This document shows, piece by piece, positions 15,415 to 23,625 of a stretch of DNA of 47,715 nucleotides (the stretch's first letter is position 1; every line of letters begins with the position of its first letter). The notes below the pieces were generated by a model. It was not told the DNA's origin, ran no database searches, and was given only the letters and a program-made list of their open reading frames with translations. Both the position numbers and the translations under genes were made by a program. Source of the DNA: a virus; the IMG/VR virus record IMGVR_UViG_3300037193_000967, positions 1 to 47,715 of that record, one strand, 5' to 3'.

Positions 15415-15723
15415 ATGCGCGATCTCGACCCCGATCCGAAGAACTGGTCCGATGACGATCGGGCTTGGGCTGCGCAGCGTCCGGAACAGTACCCGGACGC
15501 GGCACCCGAGACCGGTCCGGATCCGTCCGTCGTCACCCTCGACGCTGCTGCCACCGGTGCGACCGTGGCCGAGGACGACTACGACACGTGGAACCTCAAC
15601 GAATTGAAGAAGGAAGCCAAGGACCGTGACGGGCTCGTGGCCCCGACCGGCGAGCAGGCGAAGTCCAAGTACGCGTGGATCGACGCGCTGCGCGAATGGG
15701 ACCGGCAGCACCCCGTCGCCTGA
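15415..15723 (+). CDS. small head/neck protein with a SAP/HeH-like motif, 102 aa
   Basis: The first 55 residues are acidic and Pro-rich. The last 45 contain WNLNELKKEAKDRDG and KYAWIDALREWD, a helix-extended-loop-helix pattern seen in SAP/HeH and Rho-N-like domains, which often sit in phage head fibre or connector-adjacent proteins. The start ATG 15415 follows AAAGAAGGAA. Function unknown. Confidence 0.6.
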   Translation: MRDLDPDPKNWSDDDRAWAAQRPEQYPDAAPETGPDPSVVTLDAAATGATVAEDDYDTWNLNELKKEAKDRDGLVAPTGEQAKSKYAWIDALREWDRQHPVA

Positions 15724-15737
15724 CCACACCTACCGTT

Positions 15738-15774
15738 GGCCCGCTCAGCGCCACGTACAGACGTTGGGCGGGCC
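15738..15774 (+). terminator. weak hairpin between neck genes
   Basis: GGCCCGC (15738-15744) can pair with GCGGGCC (15768-15774) across a 23-base loop. It has no U-tract. It may be an attenuator or processing site. It is followed by a run of nine G at 15799-15807 that doubles as the next ribosome site. Confidence 0.3.
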
Positions 15775-15810
15775 ATGGGGTACCGATGACACCGGAATGG
15801 GGGGGGGATC

Positions 15811-16134
15811 ATGGCCTCTGCGGACGAACTGGCGGCGCTACGCCGCGCAACGGACACCACCACCGCCGACGCGGTGTACACCGATGGGCTGATAACGCCG
15901 CTGATCGACTCGCTGGGGGTCAACGGGGCGGCTGCCGTAATCTGGCGCGAGAAGGCCGCCAAGTACGCGGCTTTGGTCAGTACGACTGAAGCCGGTTCGT
16001 CGCGGTCCATGTCGGATCTGTACACCCATGCCAAGGAAATGGCTGAGATGTACGAACGACTGGCTGCAAACGAAGAGACCCCGGTGGACACCAGCGCCGG
16101 CTACACGTTCACCACCGAGATCGAGCGGGTATAA
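15811..16134 (+). CDS. head-tail connector-like protein, 107 aa
   Basis: A helical protein (ELAALRRATDTTTADAVYTD, AAVIWREKAAKYAALVSTTE, AKEMAEMYERLAANEE) of the size and helix pattern of gp6/gp15-type connectors that dock on the portal. It lies at the expected position between capsid and neck genes. The start ATG 15811 is 4 bases after a poly-G ribosome site. Confidence 0.6.
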   Translation: MASADELAALRRATDTTTADAVYTDGLITPLIDSLGVNGAAAVIWREKAAKYAALVSTTEAGSSRSMSDLYTHAKEMAEMYERLAANEETPVDTSAGYTFTTEIERV

Positions 16135-16138
16135 CCAC

Positions 16139-17230
16139 ATGGCTGACGGATGGAGCGGCCCCCTTCCCGTTCAGCAAGATGACGGGGGCACCAATTACGA
16201 ACTCGGGGACGACTACACAGTCAACGAGGACATCACGATCAACAGCGTCCGGGTGTGGCACGGTACGAGTAGCAGCAACGTGTCCGGTCGCAAGGGCCGG
16301 GTGTGGACAAGTGCGGGATTGCTGCTCGCTGAAGCCCCAATGGATGCGGTACTGCCAAACGGCTGGACATCGTACGATCTGGTGGAACCGTTGGAGCGGT
16401 TGGCTGGGTCGCTGATCGTTGTCTCGTACACCACGCAGCGGTTTTACGGAGCCGTTCCGGGGAGTTACCCGCGATCGTCAGCAGACCTTGCGGTAACGGC
16501 TACCGGAGGTCGGTTCATAGAATCGCCGCTGGGGCTGTTTCCGAATACGCTTACCGGTACGTTCTACGGCATCGACATCCAGTACACTCCGGGAATCGGA
16601 GGTAACCAGCCCCCGGTCGTGTCTGCGGTTGTTCATCAGGTGTCCGCGTTGACTGTGAATCTAGTGCTGACGACGGTTGACGAGGGGTCCGTCTCGTACG
16701 TCATCGAATGGGGTGACGGTACCCAGACGTCCAGCGGTATGACGTCACATCTGCACACATACGCTGCGCCTGGAACGTACGTCGTGCTGGTCACGGCTAC
16801 CGATCTACCCGGTCTATCTGATAGCACAGCGGTTATTGTGGTTGTCCAGGGCAACGTGTCCGAGGAAACGATCGCTAATCGCCGTATCACACAGGCATTC
16901 ATCGACGCACGCCCGACCGTGGTCACGTTGATTCCTCGGGAGCGATACACCCTTGGCACTGGTGCGTGGAAGTGGCGTAAGTTGGAACCACGCCCGGATC
17001 AGATCATGCGCATCATCGAACAAGGTCCACCCGAGGTGTTCACCGTTCAAGACGGTACGCAGCGCCGGATTGACTATGTGTTGCTGGCTGCCTGGGATGC
17101 GTCCATCGCCAAGGGAGATGTGTTCATCTACGACGGTGACACGGTGGAGGTCATTGAGGTCTACCACAACAATGGATATGAGGTCAGGGCAGCGTTGGAA
17201 CGCCGCCTTGACCCTCCGTCGGGAGTGTGA
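16139..17230 (+). CDS. head-tail connector with DUF4082-like and PKD domains
   Basis: A 363-residue multidomain protein. Residues 20-105 match the DUF4082 beta-sandwich pattern (NYELGDDYTV, KGRVWTSAGLLLAEA, SLIVVSYTT). Residues 158-237 are a PKD domain with the classic EWGDGTQT and HTYAAPGTYVVLVTATD. Residues 245-356 resemble a head-to-tail stopper or connector (RRITQAFIDARPT, WKWRKLEPRP, GDVFIYDGDTVEVIEVY). Connectors are usually about 110-130 residues, so the two N-terminal Ig-like modules look like added surface domains at the neck, perhaps binding host glycans. The C-terminal assignment relies on position. Confidence 0.65.
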   Translation: MADGWSGPLPVQQDDGGTNYELGDDYTVNEDITINSVRVWHGTSSSNVSGRKGRVWTSAGLLLAEAPMDAVLPNGWTSYDLVEPLERLAGSLIVVSYTTQRFYGAVPGSYPRSSADLAVTATGGRFIESPLGLFPNTLTGTFYGIDIQYTPGIGGNQPPVVSAVVHQVSALTVNLVLTTVDEGSVSYVIEWGDGTQTSSGMTSHLHTYAAPGTYVVLVTATDLPGLSDSTAVIVVVQGNVSEETIANRRITQAFIDARPTVVTLIPRERYTLGTGAWKWRKLEPRPDQIMRIIEQGPPEVFTVQDGTQRRIDYVLLAAWDASIAKGDVFIYDGDTVEVIEVYHNNGYEVRAALERRLDPPSGV

Positions 17231-17231
17231 C

Positions 17232-17594
17232 ATGGGCTTCCGGATTGACCGGGACACCTTGACGGCATCGCTGGCTACGATGGATTCTCGGGTACAACGT
17301 GCGGTCAACTTGGTGTTCGACTACATGGAAACCGCCGCAGAATCCAAGATGCGTGCAGACGCACCGTGGACTGACCGAACCGGTAACGCTCGTGCTGGTC
17401 TGCGTGCTCGACACATCGAAAGTGGTGGTGACCACACCCTGGTCCTGTTTCATACGATGGACTACGGGGTGTATTTGGAGGTGTCGCACGACGGTCAGTA
17501 CGCCATCATCGGGCCAACACAGATCTGGGCTGGGGTGCAACTCCAGCGGTTGTTGGAAGCGGCCGTTGGCAGAGCGATGAGGGGGTCGGCATGA
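17232..17594 (+). CDS. neck protein, HK97 gp10-like
   Basis: A 120-residue protein with an N-terminal helix (ATMDSRVQRAVNLVFDYMET), the APWTDRTGNARAGLRA segment and a beta part (YGVYLEVSHDG). This pattern is characteristic of HK97 gp10-type head-tail joining proteins (PAWVDRTGxxRxSI). ATG 17232 lies 1 base after the previous stop. Confidence 0.75.
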   Translation: MGFRIDRDTLTASLATMDSRVQRAVNLVFDYMETAAESKMRADAPWTDRTGNARAGLRARHIESGGDHTLVLFHTMDYGVYLEVSHDGQYAIIGPTQIWAGVQLQRLLEAAVGRAMRGSA

Positions 17595-17974
17595 GAGCGT
17601 TGATTCGTCAGACGTTGGTGAACGACGCCGTGCTGGCTTCCAACGGGCTGATGCCCTCGGCCATCGTGTCCGGTGTGGCAGATTCCATGCAACACCGCCC
17701 GTTCCTGAATTTGCGGTTCGGTGACGACAACCCGGGGCTCGGGCCGATCACCCGTCGCAACCTGGTGGTGTGGTGTCATGATGAGCCTGACGATTACACG
17801 CGCATCGATGCGATTCTGCTGCGTGTGCGTGCGGTGCTGGAATCGTTGAGCGGAGCCACCATTGAAGGTGGAAACGTGATGCAGATTCATTGGAGAACCA
17901 GTTCGTCGGATCTGTCCGACACGGACCGAGGCACGATTCTGAGAACAGCCACATACGAGATCGTGGGGAGGTGA
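17591..17974 (+). CDS. tail terminator protein
   Basis: A 127-residue alpha/beta protein in the tail terminator slot, between gp10-like and major tail protein. It shows FLNLRFGDDNPG, NLVVWCHDEPDDYTRIDAIL (dimer-type strand then helix) and VLESLSGA. Tail terminators cap the tail tube and join it to the neck. It is ATGA-coupled to the previous gene. Confidence 0.65.
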   Translation: MRALIRQTLVNDAVLASNGLMPSAIVSGVADSMQHRPFLNLRFGDDNPGLGPITRRNLVVWCHDEPDDYTRIDAILLRVRAVLESLSGATIEGGNVMQIHWRTSSSDLSDTDRGTILRTATYEIVGR

Positions 17975-17977
17975 AAC

Positions 17978-18265
17978 ATGGAACGAAAGGGTTACGTCCG
18001 TTACGCGGCACCGACCCAGTTCAACACCCGTACGATCACCAAGCAGAACTGGCTCGACACGGGTGTCGAGGACATGGACTCGGTTCACTGGGGGCCGGAG
18101 AACAATTGGAAGGTCCCCGCGAAGCGGTTCTCGGTCGACGCCTGGCCGATCATCGAGGCGGATTCGTCGCTGGTGTACGAAGGAGGCGACGATGACCGAG
18201 TTGAGGTGTCCGAACCGGAAGCACGGGATGCTGCTGCAACCGGCAAGGACAGAAGGAATCGTTGA
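17978..18265 (+). CDS. hypothetical tail-region protein, 95 aa
   Basis: Starts after GGGGAGGTGAAAC. The N-terminal 70 residues look folded (YVRYAAPTQFNTRTITKQNW, NNWKVPAKRFSVDAWPII); the C-terminus is charged. It sits next to the major tail protein and may be a tail completion factor. No family recognised. Confidence 0.6.
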   Translation: MERKGYVRYAAPTQFNTRTITKQNWLDTGVEDMDSVHWGPENNWKVPAKRFSVDAWPIIEADSSLVYEGGDDDRVEVSEPEARDAAATGKDRRNR

Positions 18266-18428
18266 GTTCGTATGCCGATCCCGGCTGTGTGGCCATGAGG
18301 CTGGGGTTGTCGTTGTGCTCCACACCTTCTCTGTCATGACGGGTGACCTACTGGAAACCCGCAAGTTCCAACAACCGGGAGGGGCGCATGCCGCTCGACA
18401 CTATCCCGATCCCGTACGGTCTGCGTGA
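18192..18428 (+). CDS. zinc-ribbon protein, Com-like, 78 aa
   Basis: The ATG at 18192 has a perfect AGGAGG 5 bases upstream. It overlaps its left neighbour by 74 bases and its right by 41. The product carries RCPNRKHGML and FVCRSRLCGHE, giving two Cys pairs of a zinc ribbon, like Mu Com-type proteins and the small zinc-ribbon proteins in tail regions of actinobacteriophages. A translational regulator or structural zinc protein is possible. Its deep overlaps are unusual. Confidence 0.6.
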   Translation: MTELRCPNRKHGMLLQPARTEGIVEFVCRSRLCGHEAGVVVVLHTFSVMTGDLLETRKFQQPGGAHAARHYPDPVRSA

Positions 18429-18957
18429 CGTCAAACTCATTCCGTACACGGATCTGGCCGCAACCGTGCTCGCTGCACAGAAGATCGACCTGCCGTACGC
18501 GCAGTCGTTTTCGTTCAGCGACACCGAGGAGTACACGGACCTGCGTGGTGATGACAAACTGGTCACCTCGCACGGTCAGGGTTCGCAGGTAGAGTGGGAA
18601 CTGTCCCACGGAGCGATCTCGCTGGAGGCGTACGCCGCGATGGCAGGCGGCTCGGTCAACACCACCGGGACCACACCCAACCAGGTCAAGCGGTACAAGA
18701 AGAACGTGCAGAACCAGCGTCCGTGGTTCCTGGTAGAAGGCCAGGCCATTTCGGACTCTGGTGGAGACCTTCATGGCGTCGTGTACCTGTGCCGCGTGAC
18801 CGGCGAGATCCAGGGCGAATTCAGCGACGGTGAGTTCTGGGTCACCGAGGCATCCGGCAAGGGTTTCCCCGCTCGTGCTGCGGGTCTCGGGTCGTACGGC
18901 AACGTCATCGACGACCTGTACGACTTCATCCAGAACGAGACGATCACGCCGATCTGA
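18388..18957 (+). CDS. major tail tube protein
   Basis: A 189-residue beta-rich protein forming the tail tube. Features include YGLRDVKLIPYTDLAATVLA at the start, WELSHGAISLEAYAAMAGG in the middle and a C-terminal strand and helix. Size and position just before the chaperones and tape measure fit well. ATG 18388 follows GGGAGGGG. Confidence 0.75.
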   Translation: MPLDTIPIPYGLRDVKLIPYTDLAATVLAAQKIDLPYAQSFSFSDTEEYTDLRGDDKLVTSHGQGSQVEWELSHGAISLEAYAAMAGGSVNTTGTTPNQVKRYKKNVQNQRPWFLVEGQAISDSGGDLHGVVYLCRVTGEIQGEFSDGEFWVTEASGKGFPARAAGLGSYGNVIDDLYDFIQNETITPI

Positions 18958-18970
18958 GACGGAGGATAAC

Positions 18971-19336
18971 ATGGCTGATCTCACGGCGCAGATTCGAAAG
19001 CCGGGTATTCCGGCAACGGCACCGAACTACGTGGCCGTCAATGCGACGGATTTCTTCACGGCAAAGGCCGGTGCGCGATACCGGCTGCATTACAAGAACG
19101 GCGCTACGGTCGGTACCGGAACGTTGAAGGTGGGCGACCCGTCCACACCGATCCCGCCCGGATCTGGTCTGGCTGCGGGCTTCGCAGACGTCACGGTGGC
19201 CACGAACATGGCTGCCACGTCGGAGGCTGTCGCCATCGTGTCCGGTGCGCGGCACGTGGACGGAAACGGCCGCATCAACCTAACACACGGCGGGACGATC
19301 ACCACGATCACCGTCGGCATCGAGGAAATTCTGTAA
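18971..19336 (+). CDS. probable tail tube-associated protein, 121 aa
   Basis: A beta-rich protein with many small residues (YVAVNATDFFTAKAGARYRL, GTITTITVGIEEIL) and no membrane segment. It follows the major tail protein directly with a GGAGG ribosome site. It may be an Ig-like decoration of the tail tube, or a second tail component. Function is inferred from position. Confidence 0.6.
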   Translation: MADLTAQIRKPGIPATAPNYVAVNATDFFTAKAGARYRLHYKNGATVGTGTLKVGDPSTPIPPGSGLAAGFADVTVATNMAATSEAVAIVSGARHVDGNGRINLTHGGTITTITVGIEEIL

Positions 19337-19359
19337 CAACCAAGCCAAGGAGCGCGGAG

Positions 19360-19938
19360 ATGCCATCGGCTGACATCAACGACGTCTGGGCGCAGCAAGC
19401 GCCGGTCGGAACCATCGAAAACCTCACCCTCCCTTCCGGGCAGACCGTCAACGCCAAGCGGGTGGCTGTCCAAGACCTCGTCCTGGCCGGTGTGGTCGGG
19501 GAATCGGACGCGCTGACTCAGTTCGTCCAGAAGTACCACCTGACGTCTGCGAAAGCCAAGCCCGACGCCGCTATGAAGGCCGCACTGGACGACCCCAAGC
19601 AATTCGGTAACCTCATGATGATGGTGGACCGGATCATGCCCCATGTGTTGGTGGACCCTTCGGTCATGCTGCACCTGGTGGACATCGTCGACCCACCGCG
19701 CGGCGCACCCAAGACACGGATGATCCCGGTGGATGAGCGACAGCCCGGCGTCATCTACACCGACCAGATCCCGTTGACGGACAAGGTCTTCTTGCTCCAC
19801 TGGGCCATGGGGGACGTCAGCCAGGCCGTGGGGTTTCGTGAAGAACCCGCGCCTGCTGTGGCAAATGTGGAGGATGTCGCAGGCATACAGAACACCGCCC
19901 AGCGCCCTCCTCGGAATCGCAAGGGACGCAAGCGGTAG
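19360..19938 (+). CDS. tail assembly chaperone (first frame, gpG-like)
   Basis: A 192-residue helical protein (VQDLVLAGVVGESDALTQFV, MMMVDRIMPHVLVDP, IPLTDKVFLLHWAMG) immediately before a second overlapping frame and the tape measure, the standard arrangement of gpG and gpGT in siphoviruses. It chaperones the tape measure while the tube assembles. A programmed slip near its end probably makes a longer fused product reaching 20158. Confidence 0.75.
   Translation: MPSADINDVWAQQAPVGTIENLTLPSGQTVNAKRVAVQDLVLAGVVGESDALTQFVQKYHLTSAKAKPDAAMKAALDDPKQFGNLMMMVDRIMPHVLVDPSVMLHLVDIVDPPRGAPKTRMIPVDERQPGVIYTDQIPLTDKVFLLHWAMGDVSQAVGFREEPAPAVANVEDVAGIQNTAQRPPRNRKGRKR
19834..19837 (+). other. candidate +1 ribosomal frameshift site
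   Basis: In the first chaperone frame the codon TTT (19834-19836) is followed by C. The Phe-tRNA can re-pair one base forward with TTC. The ribosome would then continue GTG AAG in the second frame, which stays open to 20158. This would give a join reading QAVGF then VKNPRLLWQ. The direction (+1, formally also -2) follows from the two frames; the exact slip site is inference. Confidence 0.45.
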
Positions 19939-20158
19939 TCACCTGGCTTTTGCCATCGACCGGGCGGTGTGGGTATTTGGCACTGCGGTTGAGGACGCAA
20001 TGGAACGGGCACAAACTTCGCTCGGTAAGAACCCCAAGCCACCCCAAGTTCAAGCGGCACGATTGGCCGTGCTGAATAGCGTTCTAACCACACCCGACGA
20101 TGAGCCACGACCGGGACAGTTCCGGGATCCTGCCGCTCTAGCACGCCCGAGGAGGTGA
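19838..20158 (+). CDS. tail assembly chaperone (second frame, gpT-like)
   Basis: A 106-codon frame overlapping the first chaperone by 101 bases and ending 1 base before the tape measure ATG. It reads NPRLLWQMWRMSQAYRTPPS, with a helical body. It probably is not translated alone but as the C-terminal part of a frameshift fusion, as in lambda gpGT. It lies in the +1 frame relative to the upstream gene; most known cases are -1. Confidence 0.7.
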   Translation: MKNPRLLWQMWRMSQAYRTPPSALLGIARDASGSHLAFAIDRAVWVFGTAVEDAMERAQTSLGKNPKPPQVQAARLAVLNSVLTTPDDEPRPGQFRDPAALARPRR

Positions 20159-20159
20159 C

Positions 20160-22745
20160 ATGGCCGGGGGCAGCATCGGATCCGTACACGGAACCATCAC
20201 CATCGAATACGACGCTAACGGCGTCGCTCGTGCACGGAACGAACTCGGTCAGTTCGTGTCGATGTCGGAACTCATGGGTGAAAACATCGACCGGAATACC
20301 AAGCGAGGCGCCAGGGGGTTCAACCTTTTCGGGAAAGAAATCCTGAAAATCTTCGGGTACATCGTGCTGGCCTCGTCTGCTATGGTCACCTTGGCCAACG
20401 GTATCAACGTCATCATCCTCGCCGCTGCCGCGTTGGGTCAAGCCGTTGCGTCGGGGCTCGGTGTCCTGCCCGGTATCATTCTCACCGTAGTGGCGGCATT
20501 CGCCATCTTCAAAGCGTCGATCGCTGGCGTTGCGGATGCGTTGAAGGCCGCCGCGTCTGGTGATGCGGACAAGTTGAACGAAGCGTTGAAAAAGTTGGCG
20601 CCATCGGCACAACAGACGGTGCTGGCATTTCGTGACCTGGTAACGGCCGCCAAGCCGATTCAGCAGGCCATGCAACAGGCGTTCTTCACCGGCATTGCTC
20701 CACAGGTGGCCGGGATCAGCCGCGCTATTCAACTGCTCGGACCAATGGCCGCACAGGTTGCCGGATCGATGGGTGCCCTGGTTCGCGAGGCGTTGGGTAT
20801 CGCCCGGGTGCCCGGTGTGGTGGGTCAGGTCAATTCTGTGTTGTCGGGGTTGAAGGGATTCCTGGACGGAGTCAAGCAGGGGATCACGCCGCTGCTTACG
20901 GGATTCTTCCAACTGGCCGCACAGGTGGGCACGTTCGGGACTGTCCTGGGTGACACGTTCGGTAAGGCGTTGGCCAAACTGGGCGAATTCATGCAGGGGA
21001 TCAACCTGGCCGAACAGTTGGATAGGTTGGGCGCGGTCATTGCACCGATCATTCAACTGTTCAAAGACCTTGGATCCATTGCCAGTTCCGTGTTCAATGC
21101 GTTGACGTCGGGTGGCGGTAACGCCCTTGGTGTCATCGGTTCGCTGGTGTCCAAGATCGCGCAATTCCTTGACAGCGCAGCCGGAGTGGCGGCTCTGAAC
21201 GCGTTGGGCCTGGCCATGCAGATGATCGCTGGGGCTGCCGGTCAGGCGTTGTTGTCGTTGCTGTCCGCGATCGCTCCAGCCATCACGGCACTGGCGCCTG
21301 CGGTTGGTGTGCTGGCAACAGCGTTGGGCACGATCTTGGGCGCCGCGTTCCAAGCCCTCGGTCCTCCGGTTACTGCGCTCGTCCAAGCGTTGGCCGGGGC
21401 GCTGATGCCGGTGCTCCCACAGATCGCACAGGCGTTTGCTACGTTGGCACCCACCATCGGCAAGATTGCCGGTGTGGTTGGTCAGGTGTTGGGTCCACTG
21501 CTGGCCGGATTGCTTCCGGTCATCGGTCAACTGGTGGTGGCTCTTGGCGAAGGATTGAACGCGGCATTGACTGCGGTTCTGCCGGCGCTGGAAAAGTACG
21601 GAGCCACGTTCTCGAAACTGGCTGCGGAAATGCTGCCAGAACTCATCCCACTCATGACTCAACTCGGACGGGTGTTTGTAGAACTGGCCCCGTTGATCGG
21701 CGCAGTTGCCAACGTGCTGGTGGGCGTGCTGGTGCCGTTGATGGAGGCATTCAGCCCGGCAATCTTGCTGGCTGTCGGTGCGATGACGGGCCTTGTGTCG
21801 GTGTTCGCTACGGTCATCGGGTGGATTAGCAACCTGGTGGCTAAATTCCTTACGTTGAACAACATCCTCAACATTGTCCAGTCGTTGGTTGCTGGCATTG
21901 CTGCCTTGTGGCAGTGGTTGTACAACGTGCTGATCGGTAACTCGATCATTCCCGACATGATCAACGGCATCTTGTCGTGGTTTCGGATTGCGGTGTCTGG
22001 CGCGCAAGCCATCTGGTCCGGGCTGATGGGCATCTTGTCCGGGATCTGGAACGCCATTGCCGGCGTGGCCAGCGCGGTGTGGAACGGCATCGTCAATACG
22101 ATCCGCAACGCAGTGAACCTGGCGCGTGCTGCTATCCAAGGACTGTCGGCATTGCCGGGTATGGTCGGTGGGTTCTTCCGTGCTATGGCCTCGGCAGCAT
22201 CGTCGGCCATCGGGTCGCTGATCGCGGTTGCCCGATCAATCCCCGGTCAAGTGCTTGGTGCGTTGGGTAACCTTGGATCGTTGTTGTACAACTCCGGTAG
22301 GGCTATCATTCAAGGCCTCGTTGACGGTATCCGGTCGATGATCGGTGCAGTTTCATCGGCTGTGTCCTCCGCCATGAGCGCGGCACGTAACCTGTTGCCG
22401 TTCTCTCCGGCGAAGGAAGGTCCATTCTCCGGACGCGGTTGGACACTGTATTCTGGCCGGTCTATGATGACCGATCTTGCTAAGGGGTTGTTGCAGGGCC
22501 GTGGTGCGGTCCAAGCCGCGTTGTCCGGCACGTTGGCGGGATTGAACACGGGAATCGGTGTTGGCGTCTCTGGGGCCATCTCAGGGGCCTCTACGGGGGC
22601 AACCACACCGGTCGGCACGACGTTGACCGTGCACCAAACGGTGAACGCTCTACCGGGTATGGACGCCCGGCAGGTTGGCGCCTTGTCCATCGAAAAACTG
22701 GCGTTCGGTTTGAGCACCGGTACGTCGTCTGTCGTGGGAGGGTGA
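20160..22745 (+). CDS. tape measure protein
   Basis: An 861-residue protein that sets tail length and is ejected at infection. It has several hydrophobic stretches (about 55-85, 90-130 and 390-480), long Ala/Val/Leu/Gly-rich helices with few Cys, a Trp-containing part near 610-650 and a C-terminal SPAKEGPFSG motif common in siphovirus tape measures. At roughly 1.5 angstrom per residue the tail would be about 130 nm (inference). ATG 20160 follows GAGGAGGTGAC. Many antisense open frames here are shadows of its GC-rich codons. Confidence 0.92.
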   Translation: MAGGSIGSVHGTITIEYDANGVARARNELGQFVSMSELMGENIDRNTKRGARGFNLFGKEILKIFGYIVLASSAMVTLANGINVIILAAAALGQAVASGLGVLPGIILTVVAAFAIFKASIAGVADALKAAASGDADKLNEALKKLAPSAQQTVLAFRDLVTAAKPIQQAMQQAFFTGIAPQVAGISRAIQLLGPMAAQVAGSMGALVREALGIARVPGVVGQVNSVLSGLKGFLDGVKQGITPLLTGFFQLAAQVGTFGTVLGDTFGKALAKLGEFMQGINLAEQLDRLGAVIAPIIQLFKDLGSIASSVFNALTSGGGNALGVIGSLVSKIAQFLDSAAGVAALNALGLAMQMIAGAAGQALLSLLSAIAPAITALAPAVGVLATALGTILGAAFQALGPPVTALVQALAGALMPVLPQIAQAFATLAPTIGKIAGVVGQVLGPLLAGLLPVIGQLVVALGEGLNAALTAVLPALEKYGATFSKLAAEMLPELIPLMTQLGRVFVELAPLIGAVANVLVGVLVPLMEAFSPAILLAVGAMTGLVSVFATVIGWISNLVAKFLTLNNILNIVQSLVAGIAALWQWLYNVLIGNSIIPDMINGILSWFRIAVSGAQAIWSGLMGILSGIWNAIAGVASAVWNGIVNTIRNAVNLARAAIQGLSALPGMVGGFFRAMASAASSAIGSLIAVARSIPGQVLGALGNLGSLLYNSGRAIIQGLVDGIRSMIGAVSSAVSSAMSAARNLLPFSPAKEGPFSGRGWTLYSGRSMMTDLAKGLLQGRGAVQAALSGTLAGLNTGIGVGVSGAISGASTGATTPVGTTLTVHQTVNALPGMDARQVGALSIEKLAFGLSTGTSSVVGG

Positions 22746-22746
22746 C

Positions 22747-23619
22747 GTGCCTACGATTTTCAACGACAAGGTTACTATCGGAGACCTGGTTTTCAACGAC
22801 CTGGCCGAGTATCCGGAAGGGATTGTCGGACGGGGCTGGGGTGTCGATGTGCTGGATGGCTGGCGCAAAACTCCCCCTCTGGACGCCCCGTATACAGAAA
22901 TCGGCTTGGTTGACGGTGAGATTCCCGGAGAATTCTTCGCCGCGAAGGGGAAATTCCTCAACGTTGGTGGCTGGGTGCATGCGATCGACGCAGCCACAGC
23001 GGATGTTCTCTGGGATCTCATCGTCCTCGGGTTCCGACGTAATGAAGAACTGGTGTTGACTCGTTACGAATCGATACCCAAGTTCATGCGGGTACGACGG
23101 GTCACTGAGGTTGATCGAGTTGATACGTCACCCGAGTCGTTTCGGTGGGCAACCACGGTCAAGGCCGGGGACCCGTTCAAATACGCGCTGACTCCACTCA
23201 CCGGATCGGCCGGAGTGGCGGGTCAGTCGTCTGGTGGCCGTACGTACAAGCGAACGTACCCACTCACCTACGCGACAATCACCAGCGGCGAATCCAACGC
23301 GGTGGCACTCACCAATGCGGGACAGGCCGATTCATCGCGATTCACCGTGACTTTGAGCGGTCCACTCAACAAGGGTGGTTGGCGTCTGGTCAACGAAACC
23401 ACTAACGAGACAATCAAGTTCGACATCGGCTTACTTTCGACTGACGTTTTGGAGATCGATTTCCACAACGAAGTTGCGTTGTTGAACGGAGCGCCCGTCA
23501 CGGTCACCATCATCGGTGACTTCTTTCGGCTGGTGCCCGGCGTCAACGTGTTGAAGGTGTATGCCGACTTCGACCCCAGCGCGGGGTTCGACGTTACCGG
23601 ATACTCCGCCTGGGAATGA
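22747..23619 (+). CDS. distal tail protein (Dit-like)
   Basis: A 290-residue protein after the tape measure, the standard Dit slot. The N-terminal half fits the Dit/phage tail fold (WRKTPPLDAPYTEIGLVDGE, VLWDLIVLGFRRNEEL). A C-terminal beta-sandwich follows (RFTVTLSGPLNKGG, WRLVNETTNETIKFDI, GVNVLKVYAD). It forms the hub at the tail tip. GTG 22747 lies right after the tape measure stop. Confidence 0.75.
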   Translation: MPTIFNDKVTIGDLVFNDLAEYPEGIVGRGWGVDVLDGWRKTPPLDAPYTEIGLVDGEIPGEFFAAKGKFLNVGGWVHAIDAATADVLWDLIVLGFRRNEELVLTRYESIPKFMRVRRVTEVDRVDTSPESFRWATTVKAGDPFKYALTPLTGSAGVAGQSSGGRTYKRTYPLTYATITSGESNAVALTNAGQADSSRFTVTLSGPLNKGGWRLVNETTNETIKFDIGLLSTDVLEIDFHNEVALLNGAPVTVTIIGDFFRLVPGVNVLKVYADFDPSAGFDVTGYSAWE

Positions 23620-23625
23620 GGGATC

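Noticed and set aside
19755-22139. A very long leftward open frame opposite the tape measure gene
   Set aside because: It is Gln/Arg/His-rich and low in hydrophobic residues, the typical antisense shadow of GC-rich codons. The sense strand has a clear tape measure protein.
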